Shown here in pieces: positions 1 to 12,755 of a stretch of 64,000 bases of DNA. Numbering within the stretch: the stretch's first letter is position 1; every line of letters begins with the position of its first letter. Under the pieces are notes generated by a model that ran no database searches, was not told where the DNA came from, and saw nothing but the letters and a program-made list of their open reading frames with translations. The position numbers and the translations under genes are program-made. The stretch is from Trifolium pratense (taxonomy: Eukaryota > Streptophyta > Magnoliopsida > Fabales > Fabaceae), in the NCBI RefSeq assembly GCF_020283565.1, contig NC_060062.1, forward strand, positions 57,186,439-57,250,438, given 5' to 3'.

Positions 1-1003
1 GGCGGAAAATCATCTGAAAGGCTGGCTGCTCACTGCTCTGCCGTTTCAGGCGGAATTATTGGACAGCCTCTCATTGCAACGATCATAACTTGGGCTACGA
101 AAGTCCAATGGAGACGCACATATACTCGTTGGAAAGCTAACAAACAGGGCTACAACTTTTATGTTGGCCACTAAAACCAGTTCACAACGAAAAGAGGTCA
201 AAATTGCACGTAAAGGTTCAGACCTCATAGATAACAATTTTCTACATTTCTCATTTCAAACTCTAAACTCTCAAGACTCTCACATAAGCCATTTTTCATG
301 TTATAAACCCCAAATAAGTTCATATTCAAGTAAAACAAACATATCTAAACACAAAAGGACGGTTCATTTCTCAGATCTACGCCATAAACATCGAAAAAGT
401 AAAGATTGACACTTTTTCATCAAAACTCTCAAGAACACAAAGTTCTTGAGTTTAATCCATTAGAAAACTCGTTTTAACCATTATTTCCGTTCATTAATCA
501 TGTTACAAGCATGTTAAACATATTAAGAACCTTAGGAACGATTTCCATCAAGAAAATCCATTCCAATCTAAAACGAAAATGGGGTGGAGGAAGTTCGGGT
601 GAGGAGAAATCGACATTCTCCCCTTCCTCGAGTCACCCACGAATATGAAATCTACTCTCTTACCTGGATTCGAAGAAAACACGACGAAGATCTCGAATCC
701 CTAGCTCTCCCCTTGCTCTAGCTCCCAAGCTCTCCTCTTCCTCTCTTCAAGAACACAAGAACATGAGAAAAATGAATTTCTCTCTCTTTCCTTGCCCTTA
801 ATGGGCGCCCCCTCACACACACTCAAGGCCCATTGGGCCTCAAGCCCAATTGGCTTGGCCCAATAACGCGTTAACTCTTTCTCTACTCGCTTAATAACTA
901 AAGTACTCGATAAATAACTCTAGTTATTAACTTAATTAAAATGCCACGTTAAATAAAATATTTTAACACATAAAAATAATAATACGAAAATTGGGTCGTT
1001 ACA
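1..1003 (-). repeat. Partial antisense gypsy LTR (Y-like family)
   Basis: Read on the minus strand, this starts TGTAACGACCCAATTTTCG at position 1003 and follows the start of the Y LTR at 41451: the AATTAAG and GAGTACTTTAG block, the GGGCCTTGAGTGTGTG block, and the CCTCCACCCCATTTTCG block. It is cut by the left window edge. Only the first part of the LTR is visible, so a solo LTR and a full element cannot be told apart. Small ORFs here have no recognisable product. Confidence 0.85.
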
Positions 1004-1634
1004 CACTTTGTTATTTGGTTTGTGTTTTTTTTGTGCCCTGGATTTAGCACCTTCTGAGTGCATGGCCTGTACTTTGTTTAATTCTGCACTTTCGATACTT
1101 TACTTTCCTATTTTGGCACATTTTGTGGCTAAAAAGGGGGAGTAGCATTTGGTTTGATTGTTTCTGCTACATGTTGTTGTGTCTGTTGTTATGACATTTT
1201 TTAAGTAGCAGTAAGCAAGTATTCAGGGGGAGTAAAATTTTTTTTACCCTGAGATGATGCACAAGCTAATGAAGTCAGGGGGAGTTTGCTACTGAATGGA
1301 TGCTGCCCTGATTGGACGAACATGTGCTAGAAGATGTGCTCCCATATGTCACAACAACTTTGATGGCATATGACATATGATATGAGTAATCATTTGCTCT
1401 GATACCACGCTAAGATAAACGTGTTTTATTTTGATCGAGACTATTGATGATGATCCGCTGCTGACGCCTCTGATACCTATATATTTTTAAGATGCTCTAA
1501 CATCCTTCATAGGTAATTAAATGGTCTGAAATTAAATGGTGATTATGGTGATTTGAAGGATTGCGCTTTTTATCTCTCATAGGTAATTAAATGGTCTGAA
1601 ATTGTTTTAGCCAAAAATTGCTAAAGGGGGAGAT
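1004..1634 (+). mobile_element. 3' non-coding end of Sirevirus C
   Basis: No coding sequence is visible. GGGGGAG motifs occur near 1136, 1226, 1278 and 1626; the last (AAAGGGGGAGAT) directly abuts an LTR starting TGTTGG. Repeated polypurine-tract-like motifs ahead of the 3' LTR are a known hallmark of Sireviruses, and the same layout is seen in element B. The rest of the element lies left of the window, beyond the gypsy LTR insertion. Confidence 0.75.
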
Positions 1635-2642
1635 TGTTGGATATTTGAATTGGCTTAATTTTGCTAAAACAAATATACTAACAAGATGTTGGAAAACATG
1701 TTACAACATCATATTTATTCAAGGAAATCTCGCGCATTTATGAGAGCATCTGCTATTTATGGAAATCCACTTAAAGAGCACGCTTAATGGAGATTTGATC
1801 TGATCAGGAATTTTAAGGATAAGATAAGACTTAATGGTACAACGGTATGATCACACTTATCCTAGAAAGTCCCTTGAACACTTTTGGAAAGTTTCTATAC
1901 ATTCTTGATGAAGATCAAAATAGAATCAGATCACCCTTTATGACTCTCAAGGAGCGTCCTATTGATTCTGAAGCAAGAGGAGCGTGCCTAATCATTATAT
2001 ATATGAAGACCAAGCTCAAGACTAAGTATCTTATTGAAAAGTATTAGTTACACATATTGAGTCTTTGTTGAGTCTTTTATTGTTTGATTGTAATTCTTGC
2101 TCGTGGATTCTATAACACGAGTTAAGAAGTGAGTTTATTATTTTAAGGTTACTCCTAAGCTTTGAAGTACGGAGTTTACCATGTGTGGTTCACTTGAAGC
2201 TTTTAAGCAAAAGTGAAGTGTTGTCTTGGCAAGTTGTCGCCACATCATTCCTAACATTGTTTAAACAACACAGGTTGTGTTGTGTGAGTGGAAGTGAGAT
2301 GGGATCTCATGTCTAGGAGTTCCTAGGCAGAAGTTGCATGAGTAGTGTCGAGGTTATAAGGCGTAAACCAGGGGTTTGCTGGAGGTCTTAGTTTAAGGCG
2401 TAAATCCTAGGGTTTGCTGGAGGTCTTAGTAACTAGAGCTATTAGTGGATTTCCTTCCTGGATTGGTATCCCCCAGAGTAGGCAGTTGGCTGAACTTGGT
2501 TAACAACTACTTGTGTCATTTATTTATTTTCTGTCAGTTTTTATATGTTATATAAGATGTGCCAACAATAGAAACAACGTTAATCATAAAGTAGTTGTTG
2601 GGACATCTTAGGCAACATCATTCTAGTGATACCATAATTTCA
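1635..2642 (+). repeat. 3' LTR of Sirevirus C
   Basis: Begins TGTTGGATATTTG after a polypurine tract. It shares blocks with the LTR of B, for example CCTAAGCTTTGAAGTACGG near 2152 and the CTGGATTGGTATCCCCCAG block near 2458. The right end is placed at ...AATTTCA (2642), where integrase sequence of the antisense element A resumes; this end is less certain than the start. Confidence 0.7.
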
Positions 2643-3385
2643 GATTCTATTTTGAACATAACATGCTGTGTTTACAGCTTCTGCCCATAAAAACTTTGCT
2701 ACATTAGTTTCATGCATCATGGTTCTGGCCATTTCTTGCAGAGTTCTATTTTTCCTTTCTACAACCCCATTTTGTTGAGGAGTTCTAGGAGAAGAGAATT
2801 CATGCAAAATGCCATATTTTTCACAAAAGTTTTCAAAAGGTTCATTTTCAAATTCTCCACCATGATCACTTCTAACTTTTAAAATAGTGTAGCCTTTTTC
2901 ATTTTGAATTTGTTTGCAGAAGATGCTAAACTCATCATAAGCTTCATCTTTTGTTCTTAGGAATTTTACCCAAGTCCATCTACTGTAATCATCAACAATT
3001 ACTAAACCATACTTCTTTCCATTGATAGAGGCAGTGTTAACTGGCCCAAACAAATCAATGTGAAGAAGTTCCAATGGTCTTGAGGTAGAAACAATGTTTT
3101 TGGGTTTAAAAGAGGATTTTGTAATCTTTCCTTTTTGACACGAACCACAAAGTGTGTTTGAGTGATATTTAATTTTTGGTAAACCTCTGACAAGGTCAAG
3201 CTTGCTAAGCTTAGAGATTAACCTCCAGTTAGCATGGCCCAAACTTTTATGCCAGATCCATTTTTCTTCACTCAAGGTCAAAAACACACCACTTTTTGTT
3301 CATTCAAATCAGAAAGATTAATTTTATAAACATTGTTCTTTCTCAGACCTTTGAATACAATGGAGTTGTCAGATTGTTTAGACAC
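2643..3385 (-). pseudogene. Copia A: GAG-pre-integrase and integrase core (broken)
   Basis: From about 3287 leftwards one frame runs through a GAG-pre-integrase zinc site (HKSLGHAN ... CGSCQKGK) and an integrase core with the catalytic pattern HIDLFGP, then RSDHGGEFE, then [16 protein letters not shown]. It ends at the junction with the C LTR. Upstream (3290-3385) the coding continues in another frame, so there is one frameshift near 3280-3290. The normal continuation into reverse transcriptase is absent. In life this enzyme would insert the cDNA copy into chromosomes. Confidence 0.85.
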
Positions 3386-6300
3386 TGTAACACCCCGATT
3401 TTTAAAGCCGAAAAAGGGGTATTATTTTTTTTTTTTTTAAAACAACACGCTAAATAAAAATGGCGCGCGTGAACGCCCTTAGCTATCTCGACAATTCATC
3501 ATTCAATGGAATATAAATATAATATCAAAATATTATACTACAGGGCTTCCGCGAAGCAAAGTGTGTACCTGAATAATTTACAAACCAAGATACATCGCGT
3601 TCATAAATAAAAGACAAGTGTTATGAACCGAATATATCACAAGGCCAAAAGGCACTAAACATGCCTGAGTATAAATACAGTCATCCAAAAGAACTAGGCC
3701 CTAAGCCTAACAAAAGTGTAGCCTAACCAAGGACTACAATCTATTCTCCCGCATAATCCACAAAGTCCTCGCCGTCCACACGACCCACAGTCTCAGAAGG
3801 AAAATCATCGCCTAGGGGGTAACCCGTTCATCACAATCGACAGACAAAGCAAGGGTCACCAACTGGAACAAATATACAAATATCAAATACCAAAGCATAA
3901 AAGCGAGTAAACACTTATCAACTTCTCAACACCACGCATAATAAATAAAATGCGCACATAGCCTAATGCAAACCTCTAATGCAATGAGTGCGACAACCCC
4001 TCTGGTTTCACAACCCTCTAACGCAAGCAAGGCGACAACCGCCACTGGTCTCGCAAACCTCTAATGAATAAAGGTGATAACCGCCACTGGTTAAATCACA
4101 CGCATAAACCTCGGAAACATCAATAAAATCCCGTAGCCCATCACGGTCACTACAAAGATTAGAGTGGACCCAATCACTGTCAATCACACCCCGCAGCCCA
4201 TCACGGTCACCACGTATTGTGAACCCAAATAAAACCCGTAAGACATCAATAAAATCCCGTAGCCCATCACGGTCACTACAAAGATTAGAGTGGACCCAAT
4301 CACTGTCAATCACACCCCGCAGCCCATCACGGTCACCACGTATTGTGCTTACTAAAAAGAATAACGGTGGACCCAATCACTGTCAGTCGCACCCCGTGGT
4401 CCACTCCCGCAACCACTTATTGAACCCCATAAAATACCTCAAACATTTGGGTGGATCCGCTCTCGCAATCACACCCCGTGGTCCACTCCCGCAACCACGT
4501 ACCATGGACGCATGAGCATACGATACTCTTATCTATACTAATGCAACAACAATACATATTCACATAATATGTAATTTCCACAACAAGCATGTCAACACAT
4601 ATATTTCATCAAATCATATGTAAGACAAGTAACCTCATGTATTCATCACGAACTCATACCGAGAATACATCACGCAAACATACCAAGCACTCACCAACAG
4701 TGCACAAACAAACAAGCACAACAACAAGCATACCCTAATGCTATCGACGAAATTTAATACGGAAATAAAAACGGTGCCCTTACCTCGGCAAGCTCCAATT
4801 TCAAACAACTTCGAACAATTCTACACTTTCGCGCGCCCTAAAATAAGCAGCGTACAATCCATAAGTTTCTCCCAAAATATCTCAACGAAACTAAACCTAT
4901 CAACAAAGGTCTAGAGGTGTCTAAGGCACTTCCTAACACTCTCGGATTGTGTTTTCGAGTCCTCCCCATAGTGATTAAAAATTCCTAAAGTTAAATACAC
5001 TATTTTTCACAAAACAAACACATTTTCGACAAAATAGTTTTCAAACTAAAATGACCATAACTAATTCAACTCTTGTCCGATCGAGACGAACCATACGCCA
5101 AATTCATCGTCTCGAAAAGACGGATCAAATAGTTAAGTTTTTTAGGACCCAAAAACAATTTTAAAGGGACGAAAATGCCCCTGTCCAGTTCGGCCAGAAT
5201 GTGGAAACATGGCTAGCTCCCACAATTCTTCATTTTTAAAACCTTGGCCTTGATTTTCTAGCTCTTGAAATCAGTTTCTCGCATAACCAAAACATTTTCC
5301 AAAACAAACCCAAAATTCATAAAATTTTCTAAGTCTTTTTGAACACAAAATTATTTTCCAACACATAATTTTTTTGACAAGATTTTTCATCTTCTAAAAA
5401 GTCTTAAAACAACCTCATAAACACAATTAACAAAACCACTTTTCATGTTCTTGATCAATTAGAAATTTCTCAAACCCTAACTAAGAACAAAACATGAAAT
5501 TCTTACTACTCTCATGGAAATCAAACAACTAAGCTTAAACAATCCTAGTTAAACACTCAAGAGCAAAACCTATGGATCACAATTAATTTTCCAACAAGTT
5601 CTAAAATTTCTCATGAACAAAAACCAACCAAAATCATCAAACTCTAAGAGTTTGGAAAGCTATTGAGAAGGAGAGAGATCAAGTTACCTTAGTGAGATTC
5701 TTCTTGCAAGTTCTATGGATTTCCCTAGCTTGGAATGAGATGATTTGGTGATGAAATGAAAAATTGGTGAAGGTATGAAAATGGGGGATGGCTTCACGGT
5801 TTTGGAGAGGGAAGAGGAGTGGAAAAATTCAGATTTTCTAAGTCCCAAAGAAGCTAAACCTCCTTACTATACATTGGTCTTGGTCATTCCCAGCCATTGG
5901 ATCAAAAGTGCAACTAAAGTCATGTTAAACCCTCACCATTGGATCAAGTTTGACTTTCCTTCCCAAGATATTTTCCTATGGTCATGAGATTTTACGCCTC
6001 GCCGACGAGTCACGTTACGCTAAAAGGCCGAACTCGCGAAAATAGAAAAATTAGAAACTAAACGTCCGAAATAAACGATTTCCAAAAATTATCGCGAAAC
6101 ATTTTTCCTCGACTGTAATTTTCTTCCCTAACTCTTAAAAATATTCTCAGGACATATCCTAACTCGCGCAGATATATAAATCCTCCATCTAAAATTCTAC
6201 GGAATTCCGAAACCGTAAAATTTTACAACAGTGGGTAAAATTCCTACTCGTTTTTCCAAAAACAAGAATAATCCAAAACTCGTCGTTCTGACTTCACAGA

Positions 6301-6498
6301 AACCTTCTCATTCATGAAAGAGGATTACAACCCAAAAGTCTGTGCCTTTCCAGCGCACGAGCACAAAACAGACTCCATCTCAGCAAAAATCCTATTATTG
6401 CGACGATACTCACAAAAACACTTAACAAAAACCCTAAATTCCTTAGCCATTACTTATTTTCTTCACGCAAAAGGTACTGTGGAATTACGGGTCTTACA
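3386..6498 (-). repeat. LARD1 3' LTR (left copy)
   Basis: 3113 bp, unusually long. Starts TGTAACACCCCGATTTTTAAAG on the plus strand and ends ACGGGTCTTACA. It contains a tandem repeat at 4117-4347. Small ORFs (for example 4008-4376 and 5775-5987) recur in the other LTR only because the LTRs are copies; no product is recognisable. Confidence 0.9.
4117..4347. repeat. 126-bp tandem duplication in LARD1 LTR
   Basis: The block beginning ACATCAATAAAATCCCGTAG at 4117 recurs at 4243, a period of 126 bp, with almost two units. Each unit contains CCCATCACGGTCAC twice. A related CACCCCGTGGTCCACTCCCG motif follows twice, near 4390 and 4475. Confidence 0.85.
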
Positions 6499-8610
6499 TT
6501 ACTACCCACCAAAAAGAAGTTTCGTCCTCGAAACTAAAGCGAGAGTAACAACTCATCCCAATATTACTAACACCAACGTGCACTTGTCGCAACCCTTTAC
6601 AAAGTAGCACTAGCTTCAAACTCCAGACGCCAAGCTAGACAACACAATGAGTTCCTCACTCAAAATTTTTCTACCAAGTCCACAAACCTAGATCAACACA
6701 TGTTGTTTCCAAGGTCACATATTTTGTCTCCGCAGCATAGCCCATTTCATTAAGTTCACACGAAACGGCGACGGGCTACCCTCCAAAAGAATTTCCAAAA
6801 ACTTTACGCACTACCAAAGCTGGCCAAAACTAGTCTATTCCAATCAACACGATTCCGTCTACTATTAACAACATATTAAGAGTGATCAGTCCCTCAATTT
6901 GTCAATAGATAGCCGACAACCATGATGGTGACATAGACCATCTTTACCAAACTACAATAGCACTCTCAGCCACTTGTACTCAATTCTTTCCAATAGACAA
7001 TTACTTAACTCCTTTTTACTTCCACATATAACAAACACACCGCCATGACCTCCGTTCATGTGGTGCTTTCGACTCCTCAACATACACGCACAATCATAAT
7101 TTTCCAAATTATGTGTGAGGTAATCCTTTTCGCGAATTCCTTAGTTCTCACAGGCCCCGTTGCCATGTGCTTCTTCGTTCGACCAATCCCTAATCGTCGT
7201 AACTATCTAAAGTTATAGTATTTCCTAGTACCAATTACCAACTTCGCGCACAAGTTCTTGCTACTCATCTCGACGCATCTACTTACTCAAAAAGTTCTTA
7301 CTCACTTCTAGCCTTTTTCTAAGGTACAAACCAACATATTCTTCGAAATCGAACGCTCTAAATAATTAATCATCCATGTTCCTAGTTATTAGCCTTTTAT
7401 GCATAACTATCTCTAAACTTATACTTAGAACGTCATTATAATTAACTTTCGAATCAACTTATCTTACTCATCCATCTAGTGTCCGACACTTATCTCAAAT
7501 CTTAATGCTCGTCCCCTCAAGACTACCCACCAAAGCATAAATCATACGCTACCATAACTTCCGTAATAGGTTCGATACATAATTCAACTCCTTGAATCTA
7601 ATCCTCAAGAACTTAAAATACTAGCCATATCATCTAAATTTCTCATTACCTCTTAACACTCAACAAAATGTCCTTCCAACTATCACTCTCTTCGTCTTAG
7701 TACTCTTACTAACGAATCCCTTTTTTTTACTCATACACGACATTTCTAGAAAATTTTCTAAAAATTTCCGTCCATAACTTGAATTACTTAAAACTTTTCC
7801 GCCTCAACTCCTATGATGTTATAACTTCAAGGTGCTACTCGGTTATTCAACCCTCTCGGTCGACTGAAATCGCTAACTTAAATGTTCATCCATATCGGGC
7901 CTCTACTCAAATCTTGACTAATCTCTTCAAACTACTCGAGAAATTCACTTTCTCTTATGTTTTACCCGCCAACAACTAACGATTTTTGCTTACACGACTA
8001 CAATTCTATAGGCATTTCCACACTATATACCTCTAGCATCGCTTAACATCGACACACAACTCATTTTCCAAGGTTGAACTACTCGTTCTTTACCTAAACA
8101 TCCCTCCAAATTCACCCTTGATCCAAAAATTAACCAACTATATTCTTGTCTCACATCGACACCTATACTTACTATCCCCTGAACTACGCATAGTTCATCA
8201 CTTATCAACGTGATATTTGTTCTCCTACCTTAAATCATCACGTGATTTACCTTAATACTCACATTTCATAATCCCATATGTCTTAAACACTCAACTTAAA
8301 CCCTTAAGGTACCCATCATCGGTATAACCGTCGTCTAGCCACGCTAGGTTCACTCACTCTTGACACGCAACGTCCTTCAATTCTAGTGCGACTTGCCTCG
8401 ATGATTTTCCAATCGTCGTAATTAATACCAATTGACCTCGTTGTCTGCTCCACCATTCCACAACGGTCGCACCTTCTTGACAACTAAACGGCTTCATCGA
8501 GTCTCGTCCCGAACTCATCGTAGAAGACATCCAATATTTTTCTTAAGAGGTTCCCCTAAATAATTCCGTACTTGCAATCCTTTACAAGAACGACGTCCAC
8601 TCGTCCACAC

Positions 8611-8853
8611 TCAACATTGTCGAGTGGCCACGTCCAATGCCACTTCCAAGAATCCCTTGTAGTTTTGATTCGCTCCAAGTCCATCTTTCCTTTTCACCCA
8701 TAGGACTGATGCTCCCCACGGAGACACACTTGGCCTAATAAATCTTTTTCCAATTCCACATCCGACTTGATAAGCGCCAAACGTAGTTGAATCACGGATT
8801 GGTTGAAGACACACATTAACGAAACGAGTTAATGCGCCAATACTAGCAAACAA
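8611..8853 (-). pseudogene. Degenerate gypsy reverse-transcriptase scrap
   Basis: An 80-residue frame contains FIRPSVSPWGASVLWVKRKDG-like sequence, the typical N-terminal motif of Ty3/gypsy reverse transcriptase. Upstream and downstream parts of the domain are missing or unreadable. It shows that LARD1 descends from a coding gypsy element rather than being non-coding from the start. It has no catalytic motif and cannot be functional. Confidence 0.6.
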
Positions 8854-8967
8854 GACACACTGCTACCCACAAATGATTCGCTAACCCGACGCGAATCCAA
8901 CTCTAAACTAACTGACCTCAGACTGTTAACTCATGTACACACTTTCCCTTTGAAGATCTAATGCCGA

Positions 8968-8979
8968 GCTCTGATACCA
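8968..8979 (-). other. LARD1 primer-binding site
   Basis: Minus strand TGGTATCAGAGC, three bases from the LTR end at 8983. It is complementary to the 3' end of plant initiator tRNA-Met. Confidence 0.9.
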
Positions 8980-8982
8980 AAA

Positions 8983-11900
8983 TGTAACACCCCGATTTTT
9001 AAAGCCGAAAAAGGGGTATTATTTTTTATTTTTTTTAAAACAACACGCTAAATAAAAATGGCGCGCGTGAACGCCCTTAGCTATCTAGACAATTCATCAT
9101 TCAATGGAATATAAATATAATATCAAAATATTATACTACAGGGCTTCCGCGAAGCAAAGTGTGTACCTGAATAATTTACAAACCAAGATACATCGCGTTC
9201 ATAAATAAAAGACAAGTGTTATGAACCGAATATATCACAAGGCCAAAAGGCACTAAACATGCCTGAGTATAAATACAGTCATCCAAAAGAACTAGGCCCT
9301 AAGCCTAACAAAAGTGTAGCCTAACCAAGGACTACAATCTATTCTCCCGCATAATCCACAAAGTCCTCGCCGTCCACACGACCCACAGTCTCAGAAGGAA
9401 AATCATCGCCTAGGGGGTAACCCGTTCATCACAATCGACAGACAAAGCAAGGGTCACCAACTGGAACAAATATACATATACCAAATACCAAAGCATAAAA
9501 ACGAGTAAACACTTATCAACTTCTCAACACCACGCATAATAAATAAAATGCGCACATAGCCTAATGCAAACCTCTAATGCAATGAGTGCGACAACCCCTC
9601 TGGTTTCACAACCCTCTAACGCAAGCAAGGCGACAACCGCCACTGGTCTCGCAAACCTCTAATGAATAAAGGTGATAACCGCCACTGGTTAAATCACACG
9701 CATAAACCTCGGAAACATCAATAAAATCCCGTAGCCCATCACGGTCACTACAAAGATTAGAGTGGACCCAATCACTGTCAATCACACCCCGCAGCCCATC
9801 ACGGTCACCACGTATTTTGAACCCAAATAAAACCCGTAAGACATCAATAAAATCCCGTAGCCCATCACGGTCACTACAAAGATTAGAGTGGACCCAATCA
9901 CTGTCAATCACACCCCGCAGCCCATCACGGTCACCACGTATTGTGCTTACTAAAAAGAATAACGGTGGACCCAATCACTGTCAGTCGCACCCCGTGGTCC
10001 ACTCCCGCAACCACTTATTGAACCCCATAAAATACCTCAAACATTTGGGTGGATCCGCTCTCGCAATCACACCCCGTGGTCCACTCCCGCAACCACGTAC
10101 CACGGACGCATGAGCATACGATACTCTTATCTATACTAATGCAACAACAATACATATTCACATACTATGTAATTTCCACAACAAGCATGTCAACACATAT
10201 ATTTCATCAAATCATATGTAAGACAAGTAACCTCATGTATTCATCACGAACTCATACCGAGAATACATCACGCAAACATACCAAGCACTCACCAACAGTG
10301 CACAAACAAACAAGCACAACAACAAGCATACCCTAATGCTATCGACGGAATTTAATACGGAAATAAAAACGGTGCCCTTACCTCGGCAAGCTCCAATTTC
10401 AAACAACTTCGAACAATTCTACACTTTCGCGCGCCCTAAAATAAGCAGCGTACAATCCATAAGTTTCTCCCAAAATATCTCAACGAAACTAAACCTATCA
10501 ACAAAGGTCTAGAGGTGTCTAAGGCACTTCCTAACACTCTCGGATTGTGTTTTCGAGTCCTCCCCATAGTGATTAAAAATTCCCGAAGTTAAATACACTA
10601 TTTTTCACAAAACAAACACATTTTCGACAAAATAGTTTTCAAACTAAAATGACCATAACTAATTCAACTCTTGTCCGATCGAGACGAACCATACGCCAAA
10701 TTCATCGTCTCGAAAAGACGGATCAAATAGTTAAGTTTTTTAGGACCCAAAAACAATTTTAAAGGGACGAAAATGCCCCTGTCCAGTTCGGCCAGAATGT
10801 GGAAACATGGCTAGCTCCCACAATTCTTCATTTTTAAAACCCTGGCCTTGATTTTCTAGCTCTTGAAATCAGTTTCTCGCATAACCAAAACATTTTCCAA
10901 AACAAACCCAAAATTCATAAAATTTTCTAAGTCTTTTTGAACAAAAAATTATTTTCCAACACATAATTTTTTTGACAAGATTTTTCATCTTCTAAAAAGT
11001 CTTAAAACAACCTCATAAACACAATTAACAAAACCACTTTTCATGTTCTTGATCAATTAGAAATTTCTCAAACCCTAACTAAGAACAAAACATGAAATTC
11101 TTACTACTCTCATGGAAATCAAACAACTAAGCTTAAACAATCCTAGTTAAACACTCAAGAGCAAAACCTATGGATCACAATTAATTTTCCAACAAGTTCT
11201 AAAATTTCTCATGAACAAAAACCAACCAAAATCATCAAACTCTAAGAGTTTGGACAGCTATTGAGAAGGAGAGAGATCAAGTTACCTTAGTGAGATTCTT
11301 CTTGCAAGTTCTATGGATTTCCCTAGCTTGGAATGAGATGATTTGGTGATGAAATGAAAAATTGGTGAAGGTATGAAAATGGGGGATGGCTTCACGGTTT
11401 TGGAGAGGGAAGAGGAGTGGAAAAATTCAGATTTTCTAAGTCCCAAAGAAGCTAAACCTCCTTACTATACATTGGTCTTGGTCATTCCTAGCCATTGGAT
11501 CAAAAGTGCAACTAAAGTCATGTTAAACCCTCACCATTGGATCAAGTTTGACTTTCCTTCCCAAGATATTTTCCTATGGTCATGAGATTTTACGCCTCGC
11601 CGACGAGTCACGTTACGCTAAAAGGCCGAACTCGCGAAAATAGAAAAATTAGAAACTAAACGTCCGAAATAAACGATTTCCAAAAATTATCGCGAAACAT
11701 TTTTCCTCGACTGTAATTTTATTCCCTAACTCTTAAAAATATTCTCAGGACATATCCTAACTCGCGCAGATATATAAATCCTCCATCTAAAATTATACGG
11801 AATTCCGAAACCGTAAAATTTTACAACAGCGGGTAAAATTCCTACTCGTTTTTCCAAAAACAAGAATAATCCAAAACTCGTCGTTCTGACTTCACAGAAA

Positions 11901-12097
11901 CCTTCTCATTCATGAAAGAGGATTACAACCCAAAAGTCTGTGCCTTTCCAGCGCACGAGCACAAAACAGACTTCATCTCAGCAAAAATCCTATTATTGCG
12001 ACGATACTCACAAAAACACTTAACCAAAAACCCTAAATTCCTTAGCCATTACTTATTTTCTTCACGCAAAAGGTACTGTGGAATTACGGGTCTTACA
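8983..12097 (-). repeat. LARD1 5' LTR (right copy)
   Basis: 3115 bp, offset 5597-5599 from the left copy, with few differences by eye. The 126-bp tandem duplication is repeated at 9715-9945. It ends ACGGGTCTTACA, followed by the gacac duplication. Confidence 0.9.
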
Positions 12098-12102
12098 GAC
12101 AC

Positions 12103-12671
12103 AGTACATGATTCCTTAATAAAGACAACTACATAACCATTGTCGCAAAATTGACTTATGCTCAATAGGTTATGCTTGAGTCCATCAACTAACCAAACAT
12201 CATTAATAGAAAGGGAAGAGTTACCTACTGTACCTGTACCTATTATTTTTCCTTTTTGATTGCCTCCAAAGCCAACAGATCCTCCTTCTTTCAGAGTCAA
12301 ATTAGAAAATAGTTGTTTGTCACCAGTCATATGCCTTGAACATCCACTATCCAGATACCATGAGTGATTCATGATACTTCCTTGAGTGGTAGGCTGTATG
12401 AGAAATAACTTTAATCATTGCGTTAGAATTCTTCATCACAGTTAATGATAAAGTCATCCCAGTATTCTTCCTCTTCATTTCTCAAGTTCTGATTGGAAAC
12501 TTGAGAACCTGTCAGCCATTTGTCTAGGACATAAACCCTTCTTCCTTTGCATTGGACTTGTTTCCATGCTCTAGGCAGGACATATCCTTTCCTAGTTGGT
12601 AAATCTGAATGGTACATTATTTCAGCTTTTGGTACCCATTTTCTTTTGGGTCCATGCTTGTTAGTCCACAA
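12103..12671 (-). pseudogene. Copia A: end of gag and protease region (broken)
   Basis: At about 12372-12103 a frame carries the retropepsin-like core [13 protein letters not shown] (catalytic DSG) and continues to HNLLSISQFCDNG, the usual link toward the GAG-pre-integrase domain. It stops at the LARD1 insertion. The preceding frame (12671-12423, with KWVPKAE and an acidic end) belongs to the same polyprotein but is separated by stops. The protease would cut the Gag-Pol polyprotein. Confidence 0.8.
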
Positions 12672-12755
12672 ATGCTTACTATGTTGCTGAGTGTTAGAGA
12701 AAGATTTTGATTTGGATTGTTTATGATTCCAGAATTTGTATTTATCACCAATCCT

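Larger units (their letters stand above)
6499..8982 (-). other. LARD1 interior, non-coding with pol remnants
   Basis: Reading on the minus strand: primer site, about 2.4 kb without an intact ORF, then a GGTGGGTAG purine stretch at 6499-6519 beside the 3' LTR. Some blocks resemble the interior of X, for example the GACCGTTGTGGAATGGTGGA stretch near 8450 on the minus strand and a similar stretch near 40215. Apart from the reverse-transcriptase scrap at 8611-8853 I recognise nothing. Confidence 0.7.
3386..12097 (-). mobile_element. LARD1: large non-autonomous gypsy-type LTR element
   Basis: Two direct repeats (3386-6498 and 8983-12097) flank a 2.5-kb interior. On the minus strand the LTR reads TGTAAGACCCG...GGGGTGTTACA and is followed by a TGGTATCAGAGC primer site. 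The 5-bp duplication gacac lies at 3381-3385 and 12098-12102, inside the protease region of A. The interior has no intact gene, so the element must have been moved by proteins of another element. The two LTRs differ at few positions by eye, so insertion was fairly recent. Confidence 0.92.

Noticed and set aside
4008..4376. 122-codon minus-strand ORF with repeated SDRDGLRDFIDV units, also at 9606-9974
   Set aside because: It is a translation of the 126-bp tandem duplication (a multiple of three) inside the LARD1 LTR; no start context, no known product.
5775..5987. 70-codon ORF repeated at 11373-11585
   Set aside because: Copied only because it lies in both LTRs of one element; no domain or homologue recognised.
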